Assembly (NCBI GenBank): GCA_017504465.1
Contig: JAFVRE010000029.1
Span: forward strand, 1 to 40,821
Direction of reading: 5' to 3'
Source of the DNA: Clostridia bacterium
GTDB taxonomy: Bacteria > Bacillota > Clostridia > Christensenellales > Borkfalkiaceae
Length of the DNA stretch: 40,821 nt
Within the stretch, counting starts at the first letter, position 1. Every line of letters begins with the position of its first letter. The position numbers and the translations under genes are program-made. The notes under the pieces were generated by a model. That model was not told where the DNA came from. It made no database searches and saw only the letters and a list, made by a program, of their open reading frames with translations. This document shows positions 1 through 8,273 of the stretch, piece by piece.

Positions 1-29
1 ATGTCAAACATAGGTATTACGTTTGACAT
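1..29. repeat. 9-bp inverted repeat upstream of ung
   Basis: Bases 1-9 (ATGTCAAAC) and 21-29 (GTTTGACAT) are perfect reverse complements, separated by 11 bases. The repeat lies 18 bases before the ung start codon. It could be an operator or the end of an upstream hairpin cut by the window edge. No promoter can be placed because the sequence begins here. Confidence 0.4.
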
Positions 30-47
30 AGTACACAGGAGAATATA

Positions 48-716
48 ATGGTTGATTTAGGTGATTGGAACATTCCGCTTGCGCCTTTGTTCGAAAATGA
101 CAAATACAAAGAAATTCGCCGATTTCTTATCGACGAATATAGGAATCGAATAATTTATCCTGATATGCGGGATTTATACAACTGTTTTCGTTTTACTTCA
201 TTCAAGGACTTGCGCGTAGTGCTTTTGGGACAAGACCCCTATCATAACGTAGGACAAGCGCACGGACTTTGTTTTTCTGTACAAGACGGAATCCCTTTTC
301 CGCCTTCTTTGGTTAATATTTTTAAGGAATTAAAAAGCGACTTAGGTTTTGACGTGCCAAAATCGGGAAACTTGACGAAATGGGCAAACGAAGGCGTATT
401 ATTGATGAATACTTCACTTACCGTTCGTGAGCACCAAGCAAACTCTCACGCAAAATGCGGTTGGTCATGGTTTACGGATAACGTTATAAAAATTATATCC
501 GAACAAAAAGAAAACGTCGTATTTATTCTTTGGGGCGGCAACGCAAGAAGTAAAAAGCCTTTAATTGATGCTAAAAAGCATTTTATCATTGAAAGCGCAC
601 ACCCTTCTCCGCTTTCTGCCTACAACGGTTTTTTAGGCAGTAAACCTTTTTCTCGCACGAACGAGTATTTGGAGTCCAAGGGTTTAGCGCCTATTGATTG
701 GAATTTAGTAAAATAA
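48..716 (+). CDS. ung: Uracil-DNA glycosylase, family 1
   Basis: This enzyme removes uracil from DNA in the cytoplasm, the first step of base excision repair. The 222-residue protein has the usual family-1 length. It carries the water-activating motif GQDPYH near residue 61, followed by the AHGLCFSV uracil-pocket stretch, the FPPSL loop, LLMNTSLTVR, and the C-terminal HPSPLSAYNGF loop that inserts into the minor groove. The ATG at 48 is preceded by AGGAGA at a good distance. The gene stands alone on the plus strand, ends in TAA and is followed by a terminator hairpin. The neighbouring genes on the opposite strand are mismatch-repair and tRNA-modification genes, but they are not co-transcribed with it. 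The identification is secure. Confidence 0.97.
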   Translation: MVDLGDWNIPLAPLFENDKYKEIRRFLIDEYRNRIIYPDMRDLYNCFRFTSFKDLRVVLLGQDPYHNVGQAHGLCFSVQDGIPFPPSLVNIFKELKSDLGFDVPKSGNLTKWANEGVLLMNTSLTVREHQANSHAKCGWSWFTDNVIKIISEQKENVVFILWGGNARSKKPLIDAKKHFIIESAHPSPLSAYNGFLGSKPFSRTNEYLESKGLAPIDWNLVK

Positions 717-730
717 TATTTATCAGCAAA

Positions 731-767
731 CCACCCTCATTCCATGTGGAGCGAGGGTGGCTTTATC
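731..767 (+). terminator. Terminator after ung
   Basis: The stem CCACCCTC (731-738) pairs with GAGGGTGG (753-760), and the tract CTTTATCTT follows. The loop contains a second small inverted repeat (TCCA-TG-TGGA). The hairpin sits between two convergent genes and could stop transcription in both directions, although the U-tract is weak. Confidence 0.6.
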
Positions 768-778
768 TTGTTCACATT

Positions 779-1225
779 TTATGCATCAAAAATATAAAAA
801 TAGAGAATATTTTCTTCAAAATCAAATAAAGCAAATTCCCAATTCATAGGTCCAGTGCTTTTGAAAAACCAATATCCGTTTTCAACTTGCGGAATAACTT
901 TCTCCTCAGTTTCTGGATGCTCAAAAACGCCATCCCATTCGTAAAAATAATGATATGCATCACCTTCTAAAGGCAACAACTTCCATTCAGAACTAAAGTT
1001 CTCCTCAAATCCGTCACCACAGGAAAGTTTAACAAACGTTTCGCCGTCGCCGTGAAATTCTCCATGATTATCCCATTCTTCCAAAACCGTAGCATCATTA
1101 AAAGATAATTTTAAATGCTCTTCTGCTACTTTTTTCAAACTTTTTTCGTTTCCAAGCAAACGACAACTACACAATACCACAGATAAACAAGTTATCATCA
1201 AAATAACATTAATTATCCTTTTCAT
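779..1225 (-). CDS. Small predicted lipoprotein, unknown function
   Basis: The 148-residue product starts with Lys-Arg, then a hydrophobic stretch and a lipobox ending LCSC, so Cys21 is the likely lipidation site. The mature part is acidic and rich in aromatic residues (Tyr, Phe, Trp), with no domain I recognise. A function cannot be assigned. The ATG is well placed behind AAGGAG. The gene lies about 50 bases downstream of the interrupted ynbB-like gene on the same strand, so it may be the last gene of the miaB-mutS-mutL-miaA transcript. I see no convincing promoter in the short gap. It ends facing ung, with the terminator hairpin in between. Confidence 0.75.
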   Translation of the reverse strand: MKRIINVILMITCLSVVLCSCRLLGNEKSLKKVAEEHLKLSFNDATVLEEWDNHGEFHGDGETFVKLSCGDGFEENFSSEWKLLPLEGDAYHYFYEWDGVFEHPETEEKVIPQVENGYWFFKSTGPMNWEFALFDFEENILYFYIFDA

Positions 1226-1277
1226 TATTTATTCTCCTTTGTATAGTGATTCACTTAAAACACGCCATTTTTTCTTA

Positions 1278-2507
1278 TTATTTCATAAGTTTTTGTAAAA
1301 TTAGTTTCAGGGCATATTTACAATGCTCATAAGTAAGACCGCCTTGGAAATAAGCAGTATAAGGCGGCTTTACGGGAGCGTCTGCGGAAAGCTCAATCGA
1401 CGCGCCTTCCACGAAACAGCCTGCCGCCATTATTACCTTGCTATCATATCCGGGCATATCCCAAGGCTCTAAAGTAACAAATCCGTCAACGGGCGAAGCT
1501 TCCTACACCGATTGAATAAACGCACAAAGTTGCTCGGCAGTATCAAAGCGAATTGCTCGCGTAATATCAGCAGGCGTTTTATCGAGCTTAGGGAAATTCT
1601 CATAACCAAGCTTTTCCATGCATTTTCCTATTAAAAAACTGCCTTTTATCGCCTGATTTACCGTATGCGGAGCCATAAACAAACCCTGATAAAAAAGCCT
1701 ATATCCATACGCATAAGAACCAACTTCGTTGCCAATAGAAGGCGCGGTCAATCTTCTACCGATAAGGTCAATATATTTGCTCCCGCCAACGATATATCCA
1801 CCCGTAGGCGCTAATCCGCCACCTGGATTTTTAATAAGCGAACCAACAACTACGTCTGCGCCAACCTCGGACGGTTCTTTTTTTTCAACGAACTCTCCAT
1901 AACAATTATCTACGAAAATGCAGCCATCAAAGCCTTGCGCGCGTACGAATTTGCAAACTTCGCCTATTTCTTCTACCGTGAATGCGTCACGGAGCTCATA
2001 CCCGCGCGAACGCTGAATATAAATCATTTTAAGCTTTGTCCCGAGCCTTTGCATTTCCTTTGAAATCGCGGGAAAATCAAACTTTTCGCGTTCGTTCAAA
2101 GCAACACAATCAAAGGTTACGCCAAAATCTTTAAGGGAACCGTTGCCTTCACCGAAAATTACGCCACGAATGGTGTCGTACGGCATTCCTGAAACGGCTA
2201 AAACAGCGTCATTGGGACGCAAAACCCCAAAAAGTGCAATGGATAACGCGTGCGTACCGCTAAGGATTGCGGGAGATACTATACCTTCTTCCGCACCAAA
2301 TACTTCAGCAAAGACCTCGCCTAACAAGTATCTACCTTCGTCGCCGTAGCCATAGCCTGTCGTTGGATTAAAATGCCGAAGGGCAAGCGATTTATTTTTA
2401 AATGCCTTTAATACCTTTTCTTGATTATATTCACTAATTTCGTCCGCTATATTAAATTGAGTGGTCAATTGATTTTCGCAATCTTTTATAAACGTTTGTA
2501 TTTCCAT
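1278..2507 (-). pseudogene. YnbB/methionine gamma-lyase-family PLP enzyme interrupted by in-frame TAG
   Basis: This is a fold-type I PLP enzyme of the family called aluminium resistance protein or methionine gamma-lyase-like (YnbB in Bacillus). It usually lies next to miaA, as here. The conserved blocks GTHALSIALFG, VDNCYGEF and GSLIKNPGGG (PLP lysine) are intact. The reading frame stops at a TAG at 1503-1505 after AFIQSV, 334 residues in. The same frame continues for 74 more codons to a TAA at 1278-1280. That stretch encodes the family's conserved C-terminus (SPVDGF, PWDMPGYDS, ASIELSADAP, QGGLTYEH). The restored length of about 409 residues fits the family, and the TAG falls where relatives have Gln (CAG to TAG). 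The annotatable open part is 1503-2507. AAGGAAGAG precedes the ATG, 19 bases after miaA. Confidence 0.9.
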
Positions 2508-2526
2508 TTCTCTTCCTTATTTTTGA

Positions 2527-3429
2527 TCAATTATTTAAAAGCGAAAGCACAGTTTCAACGGTTGCATTTTCAGGCGAAAGTACGTGATGATTTTGTGCAC
2601 GCTTAAAAAAGGTGATTTGACGTTTTGCGTAATTTCTTGTATTTTTCTTAATAAGTTCTTTGATTTCTTCTTCCGAACAGCCGTTTTGTAAGCCTTCAGC
2701 GACTTCTTTATAGCCGATTCCCTGCATGCATTGACAATCCGAACAAACACCGCTATTCGTCAATTCTTCGACTTCTTCTTTTAAGCCTTGCTCGAACATT
2801 ATATCCACTCGTTTCTCAATCCGAGCGTACAATTCTTCTCTCGGATAATCTATAGAAACGCAAATAAAATCAAATCTGGGAATAGGCGCGTCTTGTTGTT
2901 GAGATTTTTTCTTTCCCGTTATCTCAAAAATTTCCAACGCTCTGATTACTCGTTTTGTGTCGTTCGGATGTAGTTTTTCCGCACTTTCCGCATCGACGTT
3001 TTTTAAAAGCTCGTGCAAATATTCACAGCCCTTTTCTTCTAATATCTTTTCATAACGAAGCCGAACTTCTTCATTCGCGCCAACATTTCCAAATTGGCTT
3101 TTATAAAGCAAAGAATTGATATAAAAACCCGTACCGCCGCAAATGATAGGAGTTTTTCCCGCATCTAATAAGCTTTCAACAATGGGTAATGCAAGTTTTT
3201 CATAGTCGCTCACTGAAAAATTGTCAAGCGGAGACGCTACGTCGATTAAATGGTGTTTAATGCCTTGCATTTCATCAATTGACGGTTTTGCCGTGCCGAT
3301 ATTTAATCCACGATAAACAAGCAAGGAATCAGCGGAAACAATTTCCGTATTCAGTTTTTTTGCGCACTCAACGGCAAGCGCAGTTTTGCCCGAAGCCGTT
3401 GCGCCGCATACCACAAGCACTTTCGGCAT
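2527..3429 (-). CDS. miaA: tRNA dimethylallyltransferase
   Basis: MiaA transfers a dimethylallyl group to N6 of A37 in tRNAs that read codons starting with U. Its product is the substrate of MiaB, encoded at the head of the same gene group. The 300-residue protein begins with the P-loop CGATASGKT, then SADSLLVYRGLNIGTAKP (the family's DSxxxY region), HHLIDV, GGTGFYINSLL and the C-terminal QITFFKR region. The start ATG overlaps the mutL stop by one base (TAATG), which implies translational coupling. The stop is TGA. The hfq gene that often follows miaA in Clostridia is absent, and the ynbB-like gene comes directly after. The identification is secure. Confidence 0.96.
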   Translation of the reverse strand: MPKVLVVCGATASGKTALAVECAKKLNTEIVSADSLLVYRGLNIGTAKPSIDEMQGIKHHLIDVASPLDNFSVSDYEKLALPIVESLLDAGKTPIICGGTGFYINSLLYKSQFGNVGANEEVRLRYEKILEEKGCEYLHELLKNVDAESAEKLHPNDTKRVIRALEIFEITGKKKSQQQDAPIPRFDFICVSIDYPREELYARIEKRVDIMFEQGLKEEVEELTNSGVCSDCQCMQGIGYKEVAEGLQNGCSEEEIKELIKKNTRNYAKRQITFFKRAQNHHVLSPENATVETVLSLLNN

Positions 3430-5612
3430 TATACAATCCTCTTAAACATTTTTTCAAGTTCGGTTTTCGTCATTTTTACCACGACGGGACGGCCATGCGG
3501 GCATTTTAAGCCCATATCTCCATCCATGAGTTCAAAAAGCTTGTTTATCTCGTCTTTACTAAGATCCATACCACCTTTTACAGCTGCTTTGCAAGCAGAC
3601 GTGGCAAGTTTATCCTTAAGCAAATCTTCAAGCTTAATTGAGCGATAACCGCTTACGTCGCTTAAAATATCGTTAAAGAATACCGATAAGTCAATATATT
3701 GCAAATCAATAGGCACGGAAGTGACTCTAAAAGACGTATTACCAAATTCTTCAATATCAAACCCTATTTCCTGCAAATACAGCAAATTATCACGAATAAA
3801 CGCGCTTTCAAAAGCGTTCAAATTGAGTTCAAAAGGCACGAGCATAGGTTGACGAACAACGTTGCGCTCTTTCATTTGTTCCTTTAATTTGTTAAAAATC
3901 AAACGCTCGTGAGCGGCGTGTTGATCAATTATATAGACCGCATCACGCAACTCAAATAAAAGATAGGTATTAAATAACTTTCCGGCAAAACGGCAATTAT
4001 TAACGTCTATTCTATTTTGTTTTGCGGTGTTTTCCATTTCCGCTAAATATTTTTTATTTTCGGCAAAATAATCAATCTCGCCCGTCGTCTCGCTATTCTT
4101 TTTAGATGTGTTTACCGATAAAACATTTTTCTCAAAATATAATTCCGGATAAGATTTTAAGAATTCTTCCACGTCACTGTCTTGAGCTTTTGGCTTTTTC
4201 TTATTTTTCATCTCGGACATTGAAACCATTTCGCCTTTAAACGGCTCAAAAGTTCTCTGCGCCTTAACCCTTTCTTCGTCTTCACTTAAATCAAACGGCA
4301 ATTCGCGAATTTCACTTTTTTTAAAGCGCGGAGCGTTTTCTAAAATTTCCTTCTTCGCTTCTTCGTAAGACATTGCCAACGTCGAAGACGTATTCTTTTC
4401 TCCGCTAAAATTATTAGAGAAAACGTCTTCGTCGTAAAGATTATTTTCTTTCTTTTCTTGGGGTTTGCTTGCAAATTTCTCATTAAATTTATCAATCGAG
4501 CGCAAAAGCTTTTCGTCTTGCGTTTCCACTTTTTGCCCGGCCGCACCAGTCTCAAAAGCCGACTTTGAATCCAAATCGGTAATTGTTTCATCTGTTTTCG
4601 GTAAAGAAACTGTATAATCCAAAGCCTTGGAATTTCCGTCCAAAACCGCGGAAATAACGTTATAGATATTCCCGAAAATAATATTATTATCAGCAAAACG
4701 AACGTCTGCCTTGTTCGGATGTACGTTCACGTCAACAATTTCGCTCGGAACAGTCACGTAAAGCACGTAAAAAGGATATTGACGCTTCATTAAATATGCC
4801 GAATAGGCTTTTGTGATTGCCATTGAAATGGTATTGTTCACGATATATCTTCCATTTAAAAACAAGCTTTGATAGGTCTTGTTAGGCTTGGAAAAGTTTT
4901 GATTGCCGATAAAACCCTCTATTTTGATTCCGTGCCTATCCGCGTGGATTTGATAGCAGTTCGAGAGAATTGACGGACCGTAAACGTTTACGATTGCTTC
5001 TTCTCTGCCTCCGCCGAACGACTGTAAAATTTTCTTCCCGTTTGCATAATAAGTGAACGCTATCTCGGGGCGATTAAGTATAAACCTTGAAACGAAATTC
5101 GTAATATCCGTTTCCTCACCCTTATCCGTTTTTAAAAATCCAAACCGAACGGGCGTATTAAAGAATAAATCTTCTACGCGTACTTCTGTTCCTTTATCTC
5201 CCGTGACTTCTAAAATATTTCCAAGCTCTCCGCCAAATGACGTCAAAGAATAACATTTCCCGTTTTCTATGCGGGAAGTAATCGTCATTTTCGATACCGA
5301 GGCAATGGAAGCAATCGCCTCCCCTCTAAACCCGAGCGTCATTATCTTTTCCAAATCATTAGCGTTTGAAATTTTACTCGTTGCGTGCGGAAGGAACGCC
5401 GAATGCATATCTTCGTACGCAATTCCGCAACCGTTATCGATTACTTTGATTAAGTGTTTTCCGCCGTCTTCTATATAAATTTGAATTTCCGTAGCCCCCG
5501 CGTCAATTGCATTTTCAACGAGCTCCTTTACAACCGAGTACGGTCTATCAACGACCTCGCCCGCAGCAATACGATTATAGACGTTGGCAGGTAAAATATT
5601 AATTTTTGCCAT
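3429..5612 (-). CDS. mutL: DNA mismatch repair protein MutL
   Basis: MutL couples mismatch recognition by MutS to strand incision. The N-terminal GHKL ATPase has NAIDAGATEI, DNGCGI and GFRGEAIASI. A long charged linker (about residues 335-515) leads to the C-terminal endonuclease domain. There I see DQHAAHE at 563-569, ACKAAVKGG at about 673, and CPHGRP at 704-709, the metal-site motifs of nicking MutL proteins. The usual DQHA(x)2E(x)4E motif has Asn574 in place of its last Glu. At 727 residues the length is normal. Only one base separates the mutS stop from this ATG, and the stop overlaps miaA. An active MutL endonuclease fits a lineage without methyl-directed MutH. Confidence 0.97.
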   Translation of the reverse strand: MAKINILPANVYNRIAAGEVVDRPYSVVKELVENAIDAGATEIQIYIEDGGKHLIKVIDNGCGIAYEDMHSAFLPHATSKISNANDLEKIMTLGFRGEAIASIASVSKMTITSRIENGKCYSLTSFGGELGNILEVTGDKGTEVRVEDLFFNTPVRFGFLKTDKGEETDITNFVSRFILNRPEIAFTYYANGKKILQSFGGGREEAIVNVYGPSILSNCYQIHADRHGIKIEGFIGNQNFSKPNKTYQSLFLNGRYIVNNTISMAITKAYSAYLMKRQYPFYVLYVTVPSEIVDVNVHPNKADVRFADNNIIFGNIYNVISAVLDGNSKALDYTVSLPKTDETITDLDSKSAFETGAAGQKVETQDEKLLRSIDKFNEKFASKPQEKKENNLYDEDVFSNNFSGEKNTSSTLAMSYEEAKKEILENAPRFKKSEIRELPFDLSEDEERVKAQRTFEPFKGEMVSMSEMKNKKKPKAQDSDVEEFLKSYPELYFEKNVLSVNTSKKNSETTGEIDYFAENKKYLAEMENTAKQNRIDVNNCRFAGKLFNTYLLFELRDAVYIIDQHAAHERLIFNKLKEQMKERNVVRQPMLVPFELNLNAFESAFIRDNLLYLQEIGFDIEEFGNTSFRVTSVPIDLQYIDLSVFFNDILSDVSGYRSIKLEDLLKDKLATSACKAAVKGGMDLSKDEINKLFELMDGDMGLKCPHGRPVVVKMTKTELEKMFKRIV

Positions 5613-5613
5613 C

Positions 5614-8241
5614 TTATTTCTCCGTCACTAATTTTTCTTTTAAATCGTTAAGCAAAAGCAACGCTTGCATAGGTGATAACGTATTCACGTCAGTAGCAAT
5701 TAAAATTTCTTCGACCTCGGAAACCTGCTTCTCTTCCTGTAAATCTTCTTCAATCTCTACAAATTCTTGCAAATTATTCTTGGAAAGTCCTTTTTTTTCA
5801 AGATTCTTTAAAATGGTTTTCGCACGGACGGTAACTTCTTTGGGAACACCCGCAAGCGAAGCAACTTCTATACCAAAGCTTCGATTTGCTCCGCCCCGAA
5901 CAATTTTTCGTAAGAATACTACGCTTCCGGCAACTTCTTTTACGGTAATCTTGTAATTTTTTACGCCCTTCATGCTCTTTTCGAGCTCCGTCAATTCATG
6001 ATAATGCGTTGCAAATAAAGTCTTCGCTTTGGTCCTTTCCGCTAAAAATTCTACAACAGACCACGCAATCGACAAACCGTCATAGGTACTCGTACCCCTG
6101 CCAACTTCGTCCAAAATAAGCAAGCTGTCTTTTGTTGCGTGACGCAAAATCGTTGCCACTTCCGTCATTTCAACCATAAACGTACTTTGATCAAAAATGA
6201 GATTATCACTCGCCCCAACGCGCGTAAAAATCCTATCGGTCAAAGGGATTTCAGCAGATTTTGCAGGGACAAAACTACCCAAATGCGCCATTAAAACAAT
6301 GAGCGCAACTTGACGCATATACGTGCTTTTACCCGCCATATTCGGGCCCGTAATTATCGCTATAGCGCTTTCATCATTATCAAGATAGGCATCGTTTGGA
6401 ACAAATCTTTCTTTCGATAACGCTTCAACGACGGGATGCCTGCCTTCTCTAATTGACAATTCTCCCCCCGAGGGCAAAATTTGCGCTCTTACGTACTTTC
6501 TTTCTTTTGCAACAGTCGCAAACGAAACCAAGCAATCCAGCAAAGCAAACGCCGAAGCAATTTGCTTAAACGCGTCTATATGCTCGTGTAAAACATCTAA
6601 AAGACTTGCGTAAATTTGGGCTTCTAGCTGTTTCGCTTTTTCCTCGCTCGTCAAGATTTTTTCTTCCAAAATCTTTAATTCTTCGGTAATAAATCTTTCA
6701 CCCGTCGTAAGTGTTTGTTTGCGGATATATTCCGGCGGAGTTTTATCTTTAAAGGAATTTGAAACTTCTATATAATATCCAAACACACGGTTAAAACCAA
6801 CTTTCAAAGTTTTAATACCCGTACGTTCTCTTTCCCTAATTTCAAGCTCGTCTAATATTCCCTTTGCGTTCTTTTTAATAGCTCGAAACTCGTCCAACTG
6901 TGCGTTAAAGCCCGTTCGAATATACCCACCGTCCTTCATGAGCGCAGGTGCGTCTTCGGAAATAGCATTCGTCAAAAGATCCGCCAATGATTTTAATTCG
7001 ATTAAATTTTTATCAATATCTTTAATGACAAGCGACGAAAATCCAGACATTTTAAATTTTAAAGCGGGAATTACAAGCAAAGACCTTGCAAGTACCAAAC
7101 AATCGCGTGGCGTAAAATTTCCGTTCGCAATTTTACCCGACAAACGTTCTACGTCAGCTACGTCTTTCAAACTATCCGCAATCCCCATTCTTGCAACCGA
7201 AGAGTTGACAAGCTCTTCAACGCCATCTTGGCGATAGTTTATTTCTTGGATATTCTTCAACGGCGATAAAATCATCTGCGTTAAAAGTCTTCCTCCCATA
7301 CCCGTAGAAGTCTTATCCAAAAGCCATAAAAGCGAGCCGTATTTCTTATTCTCCGCATTATTTCGCAAAAGTTCTAAATTGCGCACGGCAATACTGTCCA
7401 AAACCATAAAGTCCGAACTATTAACAACTTTAATAGAATTGATATTGCTTACAACCGATTTTTGCGTTTCTTTTAAGTATTCAACAAGCGCGCCCGCCGC
7501 AACGATACAGTTATCCTTACCCGACAAACCGTAACCAGAAAGCGAAAGCGTATTAAATTGCTTTAAAAGATTACTCTCCGCGTGCTTTACGTTAAAAGCC
7601 CAAGGTACGTAACAAGAAAAATGCGGCAACAACCCGTGACGAACTTCTTTGTAATTTTTTGACGCAAACAACATCTCTTCGTTACAAATAATTTCAGCAA
7701 CGGATAATTTCATTAAATTCCCTATACAACTTTCAACCGATAACTCGCCGCGGTATTCTTCAACAAAAAATTCACCCGTAGTAATATCCGCCCACGAAAG
7801 CGCAACGCAATCTTCTTCCTTGTAAACGCAGGCAAGATAATTGTTTTGCTTCTCGTTAAGCATACTTTCATCCGTTACCGTACCAGCGGATACAATTCTA
7901 ATAACGTCGCGTTCGACAAGCGTTTTCCCGGGTTTAGGCTCCGTGAGCTGTTCGCAAATAGCCACCCTTTCGCCAAGCTCTACAAGTTTTGCAATATATC
8001 CTTCCGCCGCATGATAAGGGATACCGCACATTGCGGCGCGTTCATTTAGTCCGCAATCCCTGCCCGTCAACGTCAAGTCGAGCATTTTGGAAACTTTAAC
8101 AGCGTCATCAAAAAACATTTCATAGAAATCACCTAAGCGATATAAAAGGATAGTGTCCTTGTACTGCTCTTTCGTTTCCGCGTAATGTTTCATCATATTC
8201 GAAAGCTTCGGCTTAATATCTTCCGTAAGTTTTTCTATCAT
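5614..8241 (-). CDS. mutS: DNA mismatch repair protein MutS
   Basis: MutS recognises mispaired bases and small loops and recruits MutL. The 875-residue protein has the N-terminal mismatch-binding Phe-X-Glu in FYEMFF (around residue 40), the connector and lever domains, and a C-terminal ABC-type ATPase. The ATPase has Walker A GPNMAGKSTYMRQ, the Walker B/signature region LILDEVGRGTSTYDG and the His switch FATHYHEL. The extreme C-terminus is acidic, typical of the dimerisation tail. AGGTAGGT lies a suitable distance before the ATG. The gene sits 32 bases after a lipoprotein gene and just ahead of mutL, so the repair pair is co-expressed. Confidence 0.97.
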   Translation of the reverse strand: MIEKLTEDIKPKLSNMMKHYAETKEQYKDTILLYRLGDFYEMFFDDAVKVSKMLDLTLTGRDCGLNERAAMCGIPYHAAEGYIAKLVELGERVAICEQLTEPKPGKTLVERDVIRIVSAGTVTDESMLNEKQNNYLACVYKEEDCVALSWADITTGEFFVEEYRGELSVESCIGNLMKLSVAEIICNEEMLFASKNYKEVRHGLLPHFSCYVPWAFNVKHAESNLLKQFNTLSLSGYGLSGKDNCIVAAGALVEYLKETQKSVVSNINSIKVVNSSDFMVLDSIAVRNLELLRNNAENKKYGSLLWLLDKTSTGMGGRLLTQMILSPLKNIQEINYRQDGVEELVNSSVARMGIADSLKDVADVERLSGKIANGNFTPRDCLVLARSLLVIPALKFKMSGFSSLVIKDIDKNLIELKSLADLLTNAISEDAPALMKDGGYIRTGFNAQLDEFRAIKKNAKGILDELEIRERERTGIKTLKVGFNRVFGYYIEVSNSFKDKTPPEYIRKQTLTTGERFITEELKILEEKILTSEEKAKQLEAQIYASLLDVLHEHIDAFKQIASAFALLDCLVSFATVAKERKYVRAQILPSGGELSIREGRHPVVEALSKERFVPNDAYLDNDESAIAIITGPNMAGKSTYMRQVALIVLMAHLGSFVPAKSAEIPLTDRIFTRVGASDNLIFDQSTFMVEMTEVATILRHATKDSLLILDEVGRGTSTYDGLSIAWSVVEFLAERTKAKTLFATHYHELTELEKSMKGVKNYKITVKEVAGSVVFLRKIVRGGANRSFGIEVASLAGVPKEVTVRAKTILKNLEKKGLSKNNLQEFVEIEEDLQEEKQVSEVEEILIATDVNTLSPMQALLLLNDLKEKLVTEK

Positions 8242-8273
8242 AATTACCTACCTAAATTGTTTATCTTTTCTTT

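Noticed and set aside
1503-1505. Genome-wide reassignment of TAG to Gln or pyrrolysine use
   Set aside because: Only one in-frame TAG was found among more than 30 genes. A recoded genome would show many, and pyrrolysine is not expected at a Gln position in this family. A single mutation, suppression or sequence error is simpler.
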